Assembly (NCBI RefSeq): GCF_000701425.1
Contig: NZ_JNIW01000018.1
Span: 11,056 to 75,055 of the forward strand
Origin: Deinococcus frigens DSM 12807
GTDB lineage: Bacteria; Deinococcota; Deinococci; Deinococcales; Deinococcaceae
Reading direction: 5' to 3'
Length of the DNA: 64,000 bases
In this document: piece by piece, positions 24,499 to 36,834 of the stretch
Layout of the letters: each line of letters opens with the position of its first letter
Position numbering within the stretch: the stretch's first letter is position 1
Made by a program: the position numbers and the translations under genes
The notes under the pieces: model-generated
Seen by the model: the letters and a program-made list of their open reading frames with translations, nothing else
Told to the model about the DNA's origin: nothing
The model's database searches: none

Positions 24499-25857
24499 AT
24501 GCGAATCGTAATAGTCGGCGGCGTGGCCGCTGGAATGAGTGCGGCCAGCCGCGCCGTGCGCCAGAACCCCAGGGCGGAAGTGGTGGTTTTCGAGCGCGGC
24601 GAATACATCAGCTACGGCGCGTGCGGCCTGCCCTACGTGCTGGGCGGCGACGTGGACGGCTTTGATGACCTGATCGCCCGCACCCCGGACCAGATGCGCG
24701 CGCGCGGCATTGGCGTGCGCCTGCGCCACGAGGTCACGGGTGTAGACGCCAAAGCTGCCACCATCACGGTTGTCGATCACGCTTCCGGGCGCAGCACGCA
24801 CGAGCCATACGACAAATTGCTGATCGCCACGGGCGTCTCGGCCATTCGCCCCGACTGGGCGCAGACGGACCTGGGGGGCGTGCATGTCCTGCGCGACATT
24901 CCCGATGGGCAGGCCATCGAAGCCAGTCTAAAGAACGCGAAACGCGCGGTGATCGTCGGTGGCGGCTACATCGGCCTGGAGCTGGCCGAGACGCTGAGCT
25001 GCCGGGGCCTGAGCGTGGTGATCGTGGAGCGCGACGCGGAGGTGGCCGGGCGCATGCTGGACCGCGATTATCAGCAACGGGTCCGGGCGGAACTGGAGAG
25101 CAACGGTGTGGAAATTCGCTGCGGCACCACCGTGGAGGGCCTGAGCGGCAAGGATGGGCGCGTGACCGGCGTGCAGACCGATCACGGCCCCATCCGCGCC
25201 GACGTGGTGATCGTGGCGGTGGGCGTGCGCCCGAACGTGGAGCTGGCCCGCGCCGCCGGGGCGCGCATCGGCAAAACCGGGGCGGTGGCCGTGAATACCC
25301 GCCAGGAAACGGGTGTGGAAGGCGTGTATTCAGCAGGGGACAACACCGAGTCCACCCACCGGGTCACGCGCCGCAAGGTGCATATTCCGCTGGGTTTGAC
25401 CGCCAACCGCATGGGCCGGGTGGCCGGGGTCAACATGGCCGGGGGCGACGCTGGCTTTCCCGGCGTGGTGGGCAGCAGCATCTTCAAGACCTTCGCGCTG
25501 GGCGCGGCCCGTACCGGCGTCACCCAGGCCGAGGCCGACGAGCTGGGCCTGAACGCCGCCAGCGTGGACGTTCACAGCACCGATCACGCCGGGTATTACT
25601 CCACAGCCAAGCCGATCTACGTGCGCCTGACCGCCGAGCGCGGCTCGGGCCGCCTGCTGGGCGCGCAACTGATCTGCCACAACCACGAGAGCGTCAAGCG
25701 GGTGGACGTGATCGCGGCGCTGCTGCACGGGCGCGGCAGGGTGCAGGACCTGTTCGAGACGGACCTGTCCTACGCCCCACCCTTTTCCGGCGTGTGGGAC
25801 GTGCTGCTGGTGGCCGCAGACCGCCTGAGCCGCGAGATCGGCAAGAAGCAGGAATAG
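24499..25857 (+). CDS. CoA-disulfide reductase / NADH oxidase-like flavoprotein
   Basis: A 452-aa FAD-dependent pyridine-nucleotide disulfide oxidoreductase. The FAD-binding GGVAAGMSAA is at the N-terminus, the single catalytic cysteine in SYGACGLPY (about C43), the NAD(P)H-binding GGGYIGLELAE near residue 155, and the second FAD block VYSAGDNTES near 280. One cysteine in this position marks the CoA-disulfide reductase/NADH oxidase/NADH peroxidase group, which keeps low-molecular-weight thiols reduced during oxidative stress. Which activity dominates cannot be told from sequence. Confidence 0.88.
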   Translation: MRIVIVGGVAAGMSAASRAVRQNPRAEVVVFERGEYISYGACGLPYVLGGDVDGFDDLIARTPDQMRARGIGVRLRHEVTGVDAKAATITVVDHASGRSTHEPYDKLLIATGVSAIRPDWAQTDLGGVHVLRDIPDGQAIEASLKNAKRAVIVGGGYIGLELAETLSCRGLSVVIVERDAEVAGRMLDRDYQQRVRAELESNGVEIRCGTTVEGLSGKDGRVTGVQTDHGPIRADVVIVAVGVRPNVELARAAGARIGKTGAVAVNTRQETGVEGVYSAGDNTESTHRVTRRKVHIPLGLTANRMGRVAGVNMAGGDAGFPGVVGSSIFKTFALGAARTGVTQAEADELGLNAASVDVHSTDHAGYYSTAKPIYVRLTAERGSGRLLGAQLICHNHESVKRVDVIAALLHGRGRVQDLFETDLSYAPPFSGVWDVLLVAADRLSREIGKKQE

Positions 25858-25940
25858 CGCGGGAGCGGACCCAGCCGCCACCGCCCGGCCCGTCCCTTCA
25901 TCCCGAACCCCCGGTTCACTGGGCGCGGATAATGCGGGCC

Positions 25941-27167
25941 ATGAGAGGCTGGCGCAGTTGGGACCGCAACGAGCAACTGGGCATTCTCAACGGCTGGGGC
26001 GTCTTTATTGGCGACGGCTTTCTGAACGTCACCGTGGTGGTGGCGGGGTTCGCCTCCAGGCTGGGTGCGCCTAACTGGGTCATTGGGCTGCTGCCCGCCA
26101 TCTCCGGGGGCGGCTGGATGCTGCCGCAGTTGCTGGTGGCCGCACGGGTCCGCAGCCTGCCGCACAAGCTGCCGGTGTACCGCTCGGCGGCCACGGTCCG
26201 CACGCTGTCCTACCTGTCGATGGCTTTGATCGCCGCCTTTCTGGCCGATGAACCCGCCCTGTGCCTGACGCTGTTCGTGCTGGCGATGCTGCTCAACTCG
26301 CTGGCCTCTGGCGTGGCGGGCCTGCCGTTTTTAGAGGTGATCAGCAAGACGGTCAGCGCCGAACGCCGCCCGCGCTTTTTCGGCACGCGCAACCTGTACG
26401 GCGGCCTGCTGGCCTTCGGGGCGGGGCTGCTAGTGCGCTGGATTCTAGGTTCGGGTCTGGAATTTCCGCTGAATTACGCGCTGATCTTTGCGCTGGGGAC
26501 AGCGGCCTATACCTTTGGCTACTGGGTTTTCGGGCGGGTGCAGGAGCCGCCGGACCCCCCGCAGGCCGCCCAGGGCTACCGCGCCGAATTCCGCGCCATT
26601 CCCGAGACGCTGCGGGACCCGCACTTCCGCGCCTTTCTGAATGTGCGGCTGCTGCTGGCTGGAGCGAGCATGAGCGATCCCTTCTTCGCGGTGTATGCCC
26701 TGCGCGTGCTGGACTTTCCCCTAGCGATCCTGGGGGCCTTTGTGATGGCGCTGACCGGGGCCGCGCCGCTGTCGAACATCGTGTGGCAGCGGGTGGCCGA
26801 GCGCAAGGGTTCGCGCCGGATCATCCGTTACGCCACGGTCTTTTACGGGCTGGCCCCGCTGTACGCCGCGCTGGTGGGGCTGCTGGGGCTGGGCAGATGG
26901 GCGTATTTGGGCGTGTTCATGTTGACCAGCGTGGCCGCGCAGGGGTTCAGTCTGGGCCACACCAACCACCTGCTGAACATCTCGCCGCAGGGTGCCCGCA
27001 GCCGTTACATCGGCACGCTGAATACGCTGGTGGGCGCGGCGCTGTTCACGCCGGTGCTGGGCGGGCTGATCGCGGACCGCTTCGGCTACCTGCCGGTCTT
27101 CGCCATCAGCCTGCTGCTGTGTGCTGGGGCGTGGTGGCAGTGCGGCAAGCTGCGGCGGGACGCCTGA
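25941..27167 (+). CDS. MFS transporter
   Basis: A 408-aa membrane protein with about 12 helices of the MFS fold. The N-terminus MRGWRSWDRNEQLGILNGWGVFIGDGFLNVTVVV precedes helix one and is typical of a Deinococcus-type MFS group. The start at 25941 is selected because GATAAT (25928-25933) lies 7 nt upstream; an ATG at 25932 falls inside that -10 and is unlikely. The substrate is unknown. It follows the CoA-disulfide reductase by 83 bp but has its own promoter. Confidence 0.85.
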   Translation: MRGWRSWDRNEQLGILNGWGVFIGDGFLNVTVVVAGFASRLGAPNWVIGLLPAISGGGWMLPQLLVAARVRSLPHKLPVYRSAATVRTLSYLSMALIAAFLADEPALCLTLFVLAMLLNSLASGVAGLPFLEVISKTVSAERRPRFFGTRNLYGGLLAFGAGLLVRWILGSGLEFPLNYALIFALGTAAYTFGYWVFGRVQEPPDPPQAAQGYRAEFRAIPETLRDPHFRAFLNVRLLLAGASMSDPFFAVYALRVLDFPLAILGAFVMALTGAAPLSNIVWQRVAERKGSRRIIRYATVFYGLAPLYAALVGLLGLGRWAYLGVFMLTSVAAQGFSLGHTNHLLNISPQGARSRYIGTLNTLVGAALFTPVLGGLIADRFGYLPVFAISLLLCAGAWWQCGKLRRDA

Positions 27168-27232
27168 GCGGGGGTTGATGGACGATCTGGGGGCGTTGAA
27201 TCAAGCCAACTGGCTCTGAAACATCCGTTCCC

Positions 27233-27547
27233 TCAACGAGAAGTCGATAGCAGCGGCTGAATCGGGATTTCTGCGTCAGAGAAGGAGGCCACTAGCTTAA
27301 GCTCTCCGCCCAGTGCTTCGATGTACTCCCGCAGGGTACTCAGGTACATGTCCTCGCGCCGTTCCAGTTTCGACACGGCGGCCTGCTGGGTATCCATCGC
27401 CTGCGCCACTTCCACCTGGGTCTTGAGCCGTGCCTGACGTAGTTCAGCCAGTTGGAGCTGGACCAGCATCCCTTCGGCTTTCGCGGCAGCCTTAGCCTGC
27501 TGTTCCGGGGTCATCCTGGCCCGCAGATCACTCCATTTTTTGGTCAT
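27233..27547 (-). CDS. HigA-like antitoxin, XRE helix-turn-helix
   Basis: A 104-aa protein with an XRE-type HTH at about residues 40-80 (LKTQVEVAQAMDTQQAAVSKLERREDMYLSTLREY), the usual DNA-binding antitoxin of toxin-first HigBA-type modules. The N-terminal 35 residues are helical and charged and probably contact the toxin. The gene overlaps the end of the toxin gene by 20 bp, with its ATG at 27545-27547. It likely binds the palindrome upstream of the toxin gene to repress the pair. Confidence 0.82.
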   Translation of the reverse strand: MTKKWSDLRARMTPEQQAKAAAKAEGMLVQLQLAELRQARLKTQVEVAQAMDTQQAAVSKLERREDMYLSTLREYIEALGGELKLVASFSDAEIPIQPLLSTSR

Positions 27548-27902
27548 GCTGTCCCTCCTTGTATAGGGTTTCCAAATGACTGTCATACAGATCATCGGCC
27601 AGGGGAACGAAGACGGTATACCAGCGGTCTTTCCCAGTCTTGTCGCCACCGATGAGCAAGATGGCGTGCCGACGCGGATCAAAGACGTACAGGACACGGT
27701 AGAGGCGGCCCCCATGCTGGACCCGGAGTTCGCGCATCTGGGAATGTATGGAGCCATGAATCCCAGAGCTGTGGGGAAAGCCCAGTTGAGGCCCACGAAC
27801 TTCAAGAAGGCGCACGGAGGCGTCGATGGATTCCTGCTCCCCCTCGCTGAGGGTATCCCACCAGACACCCAGTTCATCGGTGTATTCGATGTCCCAGCTC
27901 AA
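27528..27902 (-). CDS. HigB/RelE-like toxin (Gp49/DUF891 type)
   Basis: A 124-aa RelE-superfamily toxin of the HigB/Gp49 branch, expected to cleave mRNA on the ribosome. Typical are MRELRVQHGGRLYRVLYVFDP in the middle and HAILLIGGDKTGKDRWY near the C-terminus. It is upstream of its antitoxin, the toxin-first order of HigBA. The frame starts with TTG at 27900-27902, about 8 nt after a GAAGGA site; no ATG or GTG start upstream is credible, so weak initiation may keep toxin low. Confidence 0.82.
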   Translation of the reverse strand: MSWDIEYTDELGVWWDTLSEGEQESIDASVRLLEVRGPQLGFPHSSGIHGSIHSQMRELRVQHGGRLYRVLYVFDPRRHAILLIGGDKTGKDRWYTVFVPLADDLYDSHLETLYKEGQHDQKME

Positions 27903-27925
27903 AGCAGATATTCCTTCAAGTGACT

Positions 27926-27941
27926 ATGCCTCCAAAGGCAT
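27926..27941. promoter_or_regulatory. Palindromic operator candidate of the HigBA-like pair
   Basis: ATGCCTccaaAGGCAT is a perfect 6-bp inverted repeat with a 4-bp spacer, 24 nt upstream of the toxin TTG, in the position expected for the antitoxin binding site. The same ATGCCT/AGGCAT half-sites appear upstream of vapB at 62147-62174. Confidence 0.5.
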
Positions 27942-28045
27942 GTTAGCAAATCAGGATGATTTCTGCCTGAAATTCCTTCTCGCGCCCTGGCAGTCGCTTG
28001 TGTGCCGTGGAGAAAGCAAGGAGTGGGGAATAGAGCTGACCTCTC

Positions 28046-28810
28046 TCAATGCCCCAGAATCTTCCCCAGAAATTGCTTGGCCCGTTCGTGCTGGGGATTG
28101 TTGTAGAACTCCTCTGGCGTGGTGTCTTCCACCACGTTGCCCTGATCGAAGAACAGCAGGCGGTCCGCCACCTCGCGGGCAAAGCCCATCTCGTGGGTGA
28201 CCACCAGCATGGTCATGCCGCCGCGCGCCAGATCCTTCATCACGTCCAGCACTTCCTTGATCATTTCCGGGTCCAAGGCGCTGGTCGGCTCGTCGAACAG
28301 CATGACCTTGGGGTCCATCGCCAGGGCGCGGGCAATGGCGACGCGCTGCTGCTGGCCGCCCGAGAGCTGCGCGGGGTACTTGTGGGCCTGTTCCTCAATG
28401 TCCACCCGGCGCAGCAGCTCCAGCCCGCGCTGATGGGCCTCGGCCTTGCCCGTCTTGCGAACACGGGTGGGGGCCAGCGTGATGTTTTCCAGCACGGTCA
28501 GGTGCGGAAACAGGTTGAACGACTGGAAAACCATGCCCACCTCGCGGCGGATGGCGTCCAGATTGCCCTTGCCGTTCAGCGGAATGCCGTCCACCGTGAT
28601 CTGCCCGCCGTCATGCGGGTCCAACGCGTTGATGGTGCGAATAAACGTGCTCTTGCCGCTGCCCGACGGCCCGATGATCACCACCACCTCGCCCGCGCGC
28701 ACGCTGAGATTGACGCCTTTCAGGGCCTGGAAAGTGCCGAAGTGCTTCTGAACATTCTCGGCCTGAATGATCGGCGCACCCTGCTGGCTGGCGTTGGCGA
28801 GGGAAGTCAT
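28046..28810 (-). CDS. Polar amino-acid ABC transporter ATP-binding protein (GlnQ type)
   Basis: A 254-aa ABC ATPase: Walker [11 protein letters not shown]-loop [15 protein letters not shown], signature [15 protein letters not shown], Walker [15 protein letters not shown] and the H-loop VTHEMGFA. The sequence is of the GlnQ/polar-amino-acid import class. It is an orphan here: no permease gene adjoins, and the nearest binding protein (23471-24229) is 3.8 kb away. The ATG at 28808-28810 is selected because TACAGT (28818-28823, minus strand) lies 7 nt upstream. Confidence 0.93.
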   Translation of the reverse strand: MTSLANASQQGAPIIQAENVQKHFGTFQALKGVNLSVRAGEVVVIIGPSGSGKSTFIRTINALDPHDGGQITVDGIPLNGKGNLDAIRREVGMVFQSFNLFPHLTVLENITLAPTRVRKTGKAEAHQRGLELLRRVDIEEQAHKYPAQLSGGQQQRVAIARALAMDPKVMLFDEPTSALDPEMIKEVLDVMKDLARGGMTMLVVTHEMGFAREVADRLLFFDQGNVVEDTTPEEFYNNPQHERAKQFLGKILGH

Positions 28811-29026
28811 AGGTTCCACTGTAGCTGAACTGGATTCGGGAGCGCACGTCCAGGTTCACTTCGGGTATCTTGCCCAGCCTTCCGCCCGGGCAACAAGCAG
28901 AAATGGAGAATCTGACCCAGGTTCATGGAAGCGCGTCCAATTCTGGGGCCGTGCTAAGATTTCCACACTCTCAACATTCCGCGCGGTCTGCTTCCTACGC
29001 AGGGCCGCCATCACGGAGGATTCACC

Positions 29027-30007
29027 ATGAAAAAACGAGGCAAGCAGTTCATGACCGCCGCCGTTCTCGGCTCCGCTGCCCTGTTCACGGGCGCAGCGCT
29101 CGCCCAGGGCACCACCTTTCTGACCATCGGCTCTGGCAGCACCACGGGGGTTTACTTTCCCGTCGCCACCGGCATGGCCAAGATGATCAACGACGCGGGC
29201 GGCGGCATCCGCGCCAACGCGCGAAGCACCGGCGGCAGCGTGTTCAATATGAACGCCATGGCCACCGGCGAGTTGAACGCCGCCGTGGCCCAGAACGACG
29301 TGGTGTATTACGCCTACACCGGCACCGGCCTGGACGCCTTCAAGGGCAAGGCCAACAAGAAGATCCGCACCATGGCCGTGCTGTACCCCGAGGTGCTGCA
29401 CGTGATTGCGCGCAAGGATTCCGGCATCAACAGCATGGCGGACCTGAAGGGCAAGAAAGTCGTGATCGGCGACCTGGGGTCCGGCACCGAGCAGACCGCC
29501 ATGCAGGTCATGGAAGCCTACGGCCTGACGTTCGATGATCTGGGACAGGCGCTGCGCGTCTCGCCGTCGCAGGGCATCAGCCTGATGCAGGACAAGCGCG
29601 CCGACGCGCTGTTCTACACCGTGGGCGTGGGCGCAAGCGCCATTGCCCAGATCGCCCAGACGGTGGACGTGAAACTGGTCCCGGTGGCCGGCAACCAGGC
29701 CGCCAGCCTGATCAAGAAGTACCCCTTCTACGTGCGCTACAACGTCCCCGCCAAGAGCTACCGGGGCATCGACGGCACCGTGCCCGGCGTGGCGGTACAG
29801 GCCACCCTGGTCACCACCAGCGACGAGAGCGAGGACACCATCTACAAGGCCATGAAAGCTGCCTTCGGGGACGAGAAGGCGCTGAAAGCCATTCACCCGG
29901 CCCTGGCGAATAACTTCTCCTATGCCAAGGCGGTCGATGGTCTGCCCGCCCCGCTGCACCCCGGCGCGGCCAAGTTCTTCAAGGAAATGGGCGTCAAGGT
30001 CAAATAA
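29027..30007 (+). CDS. TAXI-family TRAP transporter solute-binding protein
   Basis: A 326-aa exported solute receptor of the TRAP-associated extracytoplasmic immunogenic (TAXI) family. It has a Sec signal peptide (about 1-26, GAALAQG) and TAXI landmarks FLTIGSGSTTGVYFPVATGMAKMI, STGGSVFNMNAMATGELNAAV and KGKKVVIGDLGSGTEQTA. Such receptors deliver small acids (glutamate, glutarates and others) to a fused TRAP permease; the ligand here is unknown. It has an ACGGAGGATT ribosome site, and the permease gene follows after an intercistronic hairpin. Confidence 0.93.
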   Translation: MKKRGKQFMTAAVLGSAALFTGAALAQGTTFLTIGSGSTTGVYFPVATGMAKMINDAGGGIRANARSTGGSVFNMNAMATGELNAAVAQNDVVYYAYTGTGLDAFKGKANKKIRTMAVLYPEVLHVIARKDSGINSMADLKGKKVVIGDLGSGTEQTAMQVMEAYGLTFDDLGQALRVSPSQGISLMQDKRADALFYTVGVGASAIAQIAQTVDVKLVPVAGNQAASLIKKYPFYVRYNVPAKSYRGIDGTVPGVAVQATLVTTSDESEDTIYKAMKAAFGDEKALKAIHPALANNFSYAKAVDGLPAPLHPGAAKFFKEMGVKVK

Positions 30008-30033
30008 GGTCACTTGACCAGCGAGAGGGGGAG

Positions 30034-30075
30034 GGGGCCAGCCACACACAGATCGGGAGGCTGGCCCCTTCCCTT
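30034..30075 (+). terminator. Intercistronic hairpin between TAXI receptor and permease (attenuator)
   Basis: GGGGGCCAGCC and GGCTGGCCCC form a stem of about 10 bp, followed by TTCCCTTTT, 23 nt before the permease GTG. The interrupted T tract suggests partial termination, which would give more receptor than permease. Confidence 0.5.
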
Positions 30076-30097
30076 TTAGAAAGGAGATGAGCAGCCA

Positions 30098-32281
<2,184 letters not shown>

Positions 32282-32357
32282 GGTCCGCCCGCCCTGGCGT
32301 CCCCGGCTTGCACAGCGGGGGCGCACCTCTAGCTGTTCCAAAGTGGCAGGATAGGGC

Positions 32358-33548
32358 ATGACCCAGCCGCCTCCCTCTGCTCCACGCGGTCCTCTGGGCG
32401 ATTGGCGGGCGGCGCGGGACGTGCGGGACCTGATCCGGCGGCTGTGGGCCATGCCACTGGTGCGCCTGATCGCCTACGCCGTGCTGATCGCGGTGGCCGT
32501 GCGGACACTGCTGTGGGGAACGCGGCTGCTGGCGAGCGTGCTGCTGACCGTGCTGACCGCCTACGGGCTGGCCTTTCTGGTCAACCCGATTCTGGAGTGG
32601 CTGGAGCGCCGCCAGATCGGGCGGATGGTGGGCGTGCTGCTGCTGATCCTGGTCACACTGGGCCTGACCACGCTGCTGCTGGTGACCCTCAGCCAGCAGG
32701 TCACGGGGCTGATTACGGGCATTCCGGTAATCGCGGTTAACCTCAAAATCGCGCTGTTCAACGTGCTGGAGCGGCTGGACACCATTCCCGGCGTGCAGGG
32801 CCTCAAGGACAGCGTCAGCAGCTACATCGACGAGCAGACCACCAACATCACCCAGAACGCCGGGCCGGTGCTGGAGCGGCTGCTCAATTCCGGCCCCAAT
32901 GTGCTCAACACGCTGTCCAACCTGGTGGGCTGGCTGGGGCAACTGGGCTTTATCGTGACGCTGGCGGCGTATTTTATGATCGATTACGAGCGGGTAGGGG
33001 CCAGCCTGCTGCGGGTCTTTCCACGCGCCTCGCAGCCCACTGTGCTGCGGCTCTCGGAGGACGTGGGCCAGAGTTTCGGCGGTTTTCTGCGCGGCCAACT
33101 GCTGCTGATGCTCACGGGCGCGGTGCTGTCCACGCTGGGCCTGCTGGCCCTGAAGGTGCCCAATGCGCTGGCCCTGGGCGCGCTGAGCGGCCTGCTGAGC
33201 CTGGTGCCGTACATCGGGATCGTGCTGGCCGCCCTGGCTGCCATGTTGCAGGCGATTTCGCAGGGCGGGCTGACCATCGGGCTGGTGGCGGCGCTGTTCT
33301 TCGTCATCAACCAGCTCCAGGGCAACGTGCTGGGGCCGCTGATCATGGGCCGGGTGGTCAGCCTCAGCCCCGCCGCGATTCTGATCGCTTTGCTGGTGGG
33401 CCTGGCGCTGGCCGGGCCGGTGGGCGCGGTCATGGCCATTCCCACCGCCACACTGCTCAAGCGCTGGCTGGAGCGGTACTGGATGACCAGCGCGGCCTAC
33501 CGGGGCGTGGCGGGCGCGCTGCCGGAGCAGGTGGAGGCGGGGAAGTAG
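32358..33548 (+). CDS. AI-2E family membrane protein
   Basis: A 396-aa membrane protein of the AI-2E (PerM/YdiK-like) family with about eight helices. Family features are a long soluble segment between helices (about residues 150-200) and [24 protein letters not shown] near residue 275. Members have been proposed to export autoinducer-2 or to act as Na+/H+ antiporters; the role here is not settled by sequence. The start follows GGATAGGGC without a clear ribosome site. Confidence 0.88.
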   Translation: MTQPPPSAPRGPLGDWRAARDVRDLIRRLWAMPLVRLIAYAVLIAVAVRTLLWGTRLLASVLLTVLTAYGLAFLVNPILEWLERRQIGRMVGVLLLILVTLGLTTLLLVTLSQQVTGLITGIPVIAVNLKIALFNVLERLDTIPGVQGLKDSVSSYIDEQTTNITQNAGPVLERLLNSGPNVLNTLSNLVGWLGQLGFIVTLAAYFMIDYERVGASLLRVFPRASQPTVLRLSEDVGQSFGGFLRGQLLLMLTGAVLSTLGLLALKVPNALALGALSGLLSLVPYIGIVLAALAAMLQAISQGGLTIGLVAALFFVINQLQGNVLGPLIMGRVVSLSPAAILIALLVGLALAGPVGAVMAIPTATLLKRWLERYWMTSAAYRGVAGALPEQVEAGK

Positions 33549-33694
33549 GGAAGGTGGGGCGGAGAGATAAAGGGCCGGGTCCCACGGACCCCTCCCCCTT
33601 CGGTGAACCTCCCCCCAACAGGGAGGCACAGAGATCAAAACGTCGCGCCCGCTCTGTTTGCCCCCACTCTCCCGCTCCCCGCTATCCTCGGCCC

Positions 33695-34791
<1,097 letters not shown>

Positions 34792-34795
<4 letters not shown>

Positions 34796-35316
34796 ACAGC
34801 CCCGTCTGGGTGCTGTCGGGCAGTCCGGGCGTGGGCAAGTCCAGCGTGGCCCGCGCCCTGCTCCAGCACTATCCGCGCGGCCTGCACCTACCTGTGGATG
34901 ACCTGCGCGAACTGGTGGTGTCGGGTCTGGTGCATCCCAGCCTGGACCACCAGCCGGAAGCTGTGCGGCAGTTCGCCCTGGCCCGCCGCGCCGCCGCCTT
35001 TCACGCCCGGCTGTACGCCGGGGCAGGCTTTGCGGTGGTGGTGGACGACGTCCTGTGGCCCGCCGATCTGGAGGCAATGCGCGCTCACTGGGACGGGCTG
35101 GACGTTCGCCCGGTCTTCCTGTGTCCCACGCTGGACGTGACCCAGGCGCGCAACGCGGCGCGCGCGGGCAAGACATTCGACACGCAGAATCTCGTGCCGA
35201 TGATCGCGTCCATCCATCTAGCCATGCCGCCCGCCGATTACCTGGAGGCGGGCTGGCGGGTGCTGGACACCTCGAATCTCAGTCTTGAGCAGACCGTCAA
35301 ACTGCTGCTGGTCTAG
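34792..35316 (+). CDS. Small P-loop kinase-like ATPase
   Basis: A 174-aa ATPase with Walker [10 protein letters not shown] near the N-terminus (about 10-18) and a hydrophobic strand ending VVVDDVLW that fits Walker B. It resembles gluconate/zeta-type or CPT-like small kinases but I cannot name a substrate. It is translationally coupled to the M29 peptidase by ATGA. Its TAG stop and that of the opposing C39-like gene overlap tail to tail. Confidence 0.8.
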
Positions 35317-35873
35317 CCGATCACTTTCCGAACTGTCGCCGAGAATTTCGGCGGGTACACCAGCGCGAACTGGCCGTGATGGTCCGCCCACACGCGGGCG
35401 AAGTCGGCGTAGCCCATCGCCACGTAGCCCAGCAGCGGGTCCATCAGATACGCCTGGGCAGAGGCGTCATTGAAGCCCACCACCACGCGCCAGTGGGGGA
35501 TGACCTGCCCGCTGGGGCTAACGTAGGTTTGCAGGGCAATCACGGGAAAGCCGTTCCTGATGGCCGTCCGCATGGTGTTGATCGAGCCGCCGGAATACAG
35601 CCGCGCCTCCATGTCCACGCGCGGCGCGAAGTCCAGAATCGCCTGCGCGGTCATGTACGAGGTCTCGGACGGGCGCGTAAAACGGCTGACCGTCGCCATG
35701 TCCACGTTCAGGCCGTAGTAGCGCAGCACCTGCGTCAGACTGGCGGGGCCGCAGGCGTTGTAGCTCTGCCGGATCAGCGGCATGCCGGACAGGACGTAGC
35801 CGGGCGGTGGGGCCTGGGCGGCCTGCGCCGGGGCGACAGCCACAAACAGCAGGGCAAGGGAGATACGGCGCAC
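35313..35873 (-). CDS. Exported C39-like cysteine peptidase family protein
   Basis: A 186-aa secreted papain-like protein. The N-terminus is a signal peptide ([20 protein letters not shown]) and the mature part shows the catalytic cysteine in NACGPASL, histidine in PHWRVVVGF and aspartate in LMDP, as in peptidase C39/C39_2. The start is a GTG at 35871-35873 with CATAGT 7 nt upstream (35881-35886); longer frames run into noncoding sequence. C39 peptidases cleave leader peptides, but stand-alone secreted ones have unknown targets. Confidence 0.82.
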   Translation of the reverse strand: MRRISLALLFVAVAPAQAAQAPPPGYVLSGMPLIRQSYNACGPASLTQVLRYYGLNVDMATVSRFTRPSETSYMTAQAILDFAPRVDMEARLYSGGSINTMRTAIRNGFPVIALQTYVSPSGQVIPHWRVVVGFNDASAQAYLMDPLLGYVAMGYADFARVWADHHGQFALVYPPKFSATVRKVIG

Positions 35874-36249
35874 GGGACCGACTATGGCCTGCCGGGTATC
35901 ACGGCAGTCTTTCAGAGGACGGGAGAATGCCTGGGGACTCAACACTGCCGAGGGCAGAAGGTGCGGCGCGCTGGAAGCCAAACCCCTCGGCCAGCTCCCC
36001 CACAAGGAGCTGAGAAGCTCAGAAGACCGTGCAGCGCAAAAGCCCATGCAGCGCAGCAATCTCCTGACCTCCCTCTGAGGAGAGTTGCCCCGCCGGGGCG
36101 GGGGGTCAAACGGGGCGGGCACTCCCGCAGCCAGACTTTTCAGCAGCGCCGGACCGAGCCGCCGACAACCCGTTTCCCCGCCCGCCCGGTCTGCTACCCT
36201 GATCGGCGGCCCGTGACCTCTTCAGTCGCCCAGGCCGGAGGTAAGACCC
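35874..36249. other. 376-bp intergenic region without a gene
   Basis: It contains the minus-strand promoter of the C39-like gene at its left edge and, on the right, a TACCCT -10 candidate and a GCCGGAGGT ribosome site for the transporter gene. The middle (about 35985-36110) has GC-rich direct and inverted words such as CTCCCCCACAAGGAG and GCCCCGCCGGGGC, resembling dispersed intergenic sequence also seen near 33590 and 38740. No RNA gene is recognised. Confidence 0.4.
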
Positions 36250-36804
36250 ATGAACCATTTTTCTGCGCGGGGACGCCCTGCCCCGCTGCCGTTGCTGCTG
36301 ATCGCGCTGTACGCACTGAGCATACTGCTCGCCAACATCACGCTCAACAAATTCATTCCGCTGCCGGTATACGGCCTGCTTAGCGTCGGAACCATCTTCT
36401 TTGCCGCCGTGTTCACGCTGCGGGACCGGATTCACCGTGCGGGCGGCCTGAACGCCGTGTTCATCGCCATCGCCACCGCCTTGCTGATCAACACGGTCGC
36501 GGCACTGTTCCTCGGCACCGAGTGGCGCTTTATCGGCGCATCTTTCCTGGCGATTCTGGTGGGCGAGCTGGCCGACACCGCCGTGTACCAGCGCCTGATC
36601 CACCGCAGTTGGTGGATGCGGGTGCTGGCCAGCAACGCGGTCAGCGTGCCGCTGGACTCGGTGCTGTTCAACCTGCTGGCCTTTGTGGGGATCATGTCCG
36701 GGAGCGAGATCGCTCAGATCATCTTCGCGGACATCCTGGCCAAGTACCTGATCGCCGCGCTGTTCGCCGTCCGGGTGCGGCAGGCCAGCCGGGCACTCGC
36801 CTGA
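36250..36804 (+). CDS. VUT family (YhhQ/COG1738-type) transporter, probable queuosine-precursor importer
   Basis: A 184-aa membrane protein with about five to six helices. The family (queuosine precursor/vitamin uptake transporter, DUF165) is recognised from ANITLNKFIPLPVYGLLSVGTIFFAAVFTLRDRIH, and from LVGELADTAVYQRL and the C-terminal SEIAQIIFADILAKYL. YhhQ homologues import queuine/preQ precursors for tRNA modification. I looked for a preQ1 aptamer upstream and found none. A strong GGAGGT site precedes the ATG. Confidence 0.85.
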   Translation: MNHFSARGRPAPLPLLLIALYALSILLANITLNKFIPLPVYGLLSVGTIFFAAVFTLRDRIHRAGGLNAVFIAIATALLINTVAALFLGTEWRFIGASFLAILVGELADTAVYQRLIHRSWWMRVLASNAVSVPLDSVLFNLLAFVGIMSGSEIAQIIFADILAKYLIAALFAVRVRQASRALA

Positions 36805-36834
36805 ACGCGGTCCAGTCGCAGACCAACCCAGGTC

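Noticed and set aside
36180..36249. preQ1 riboswitch before the queuosine-precursor transporter
   Set aside because: The short leader lacks the preQ1-I core and A-rich tail; only a -10 and a ribosome site are visible.
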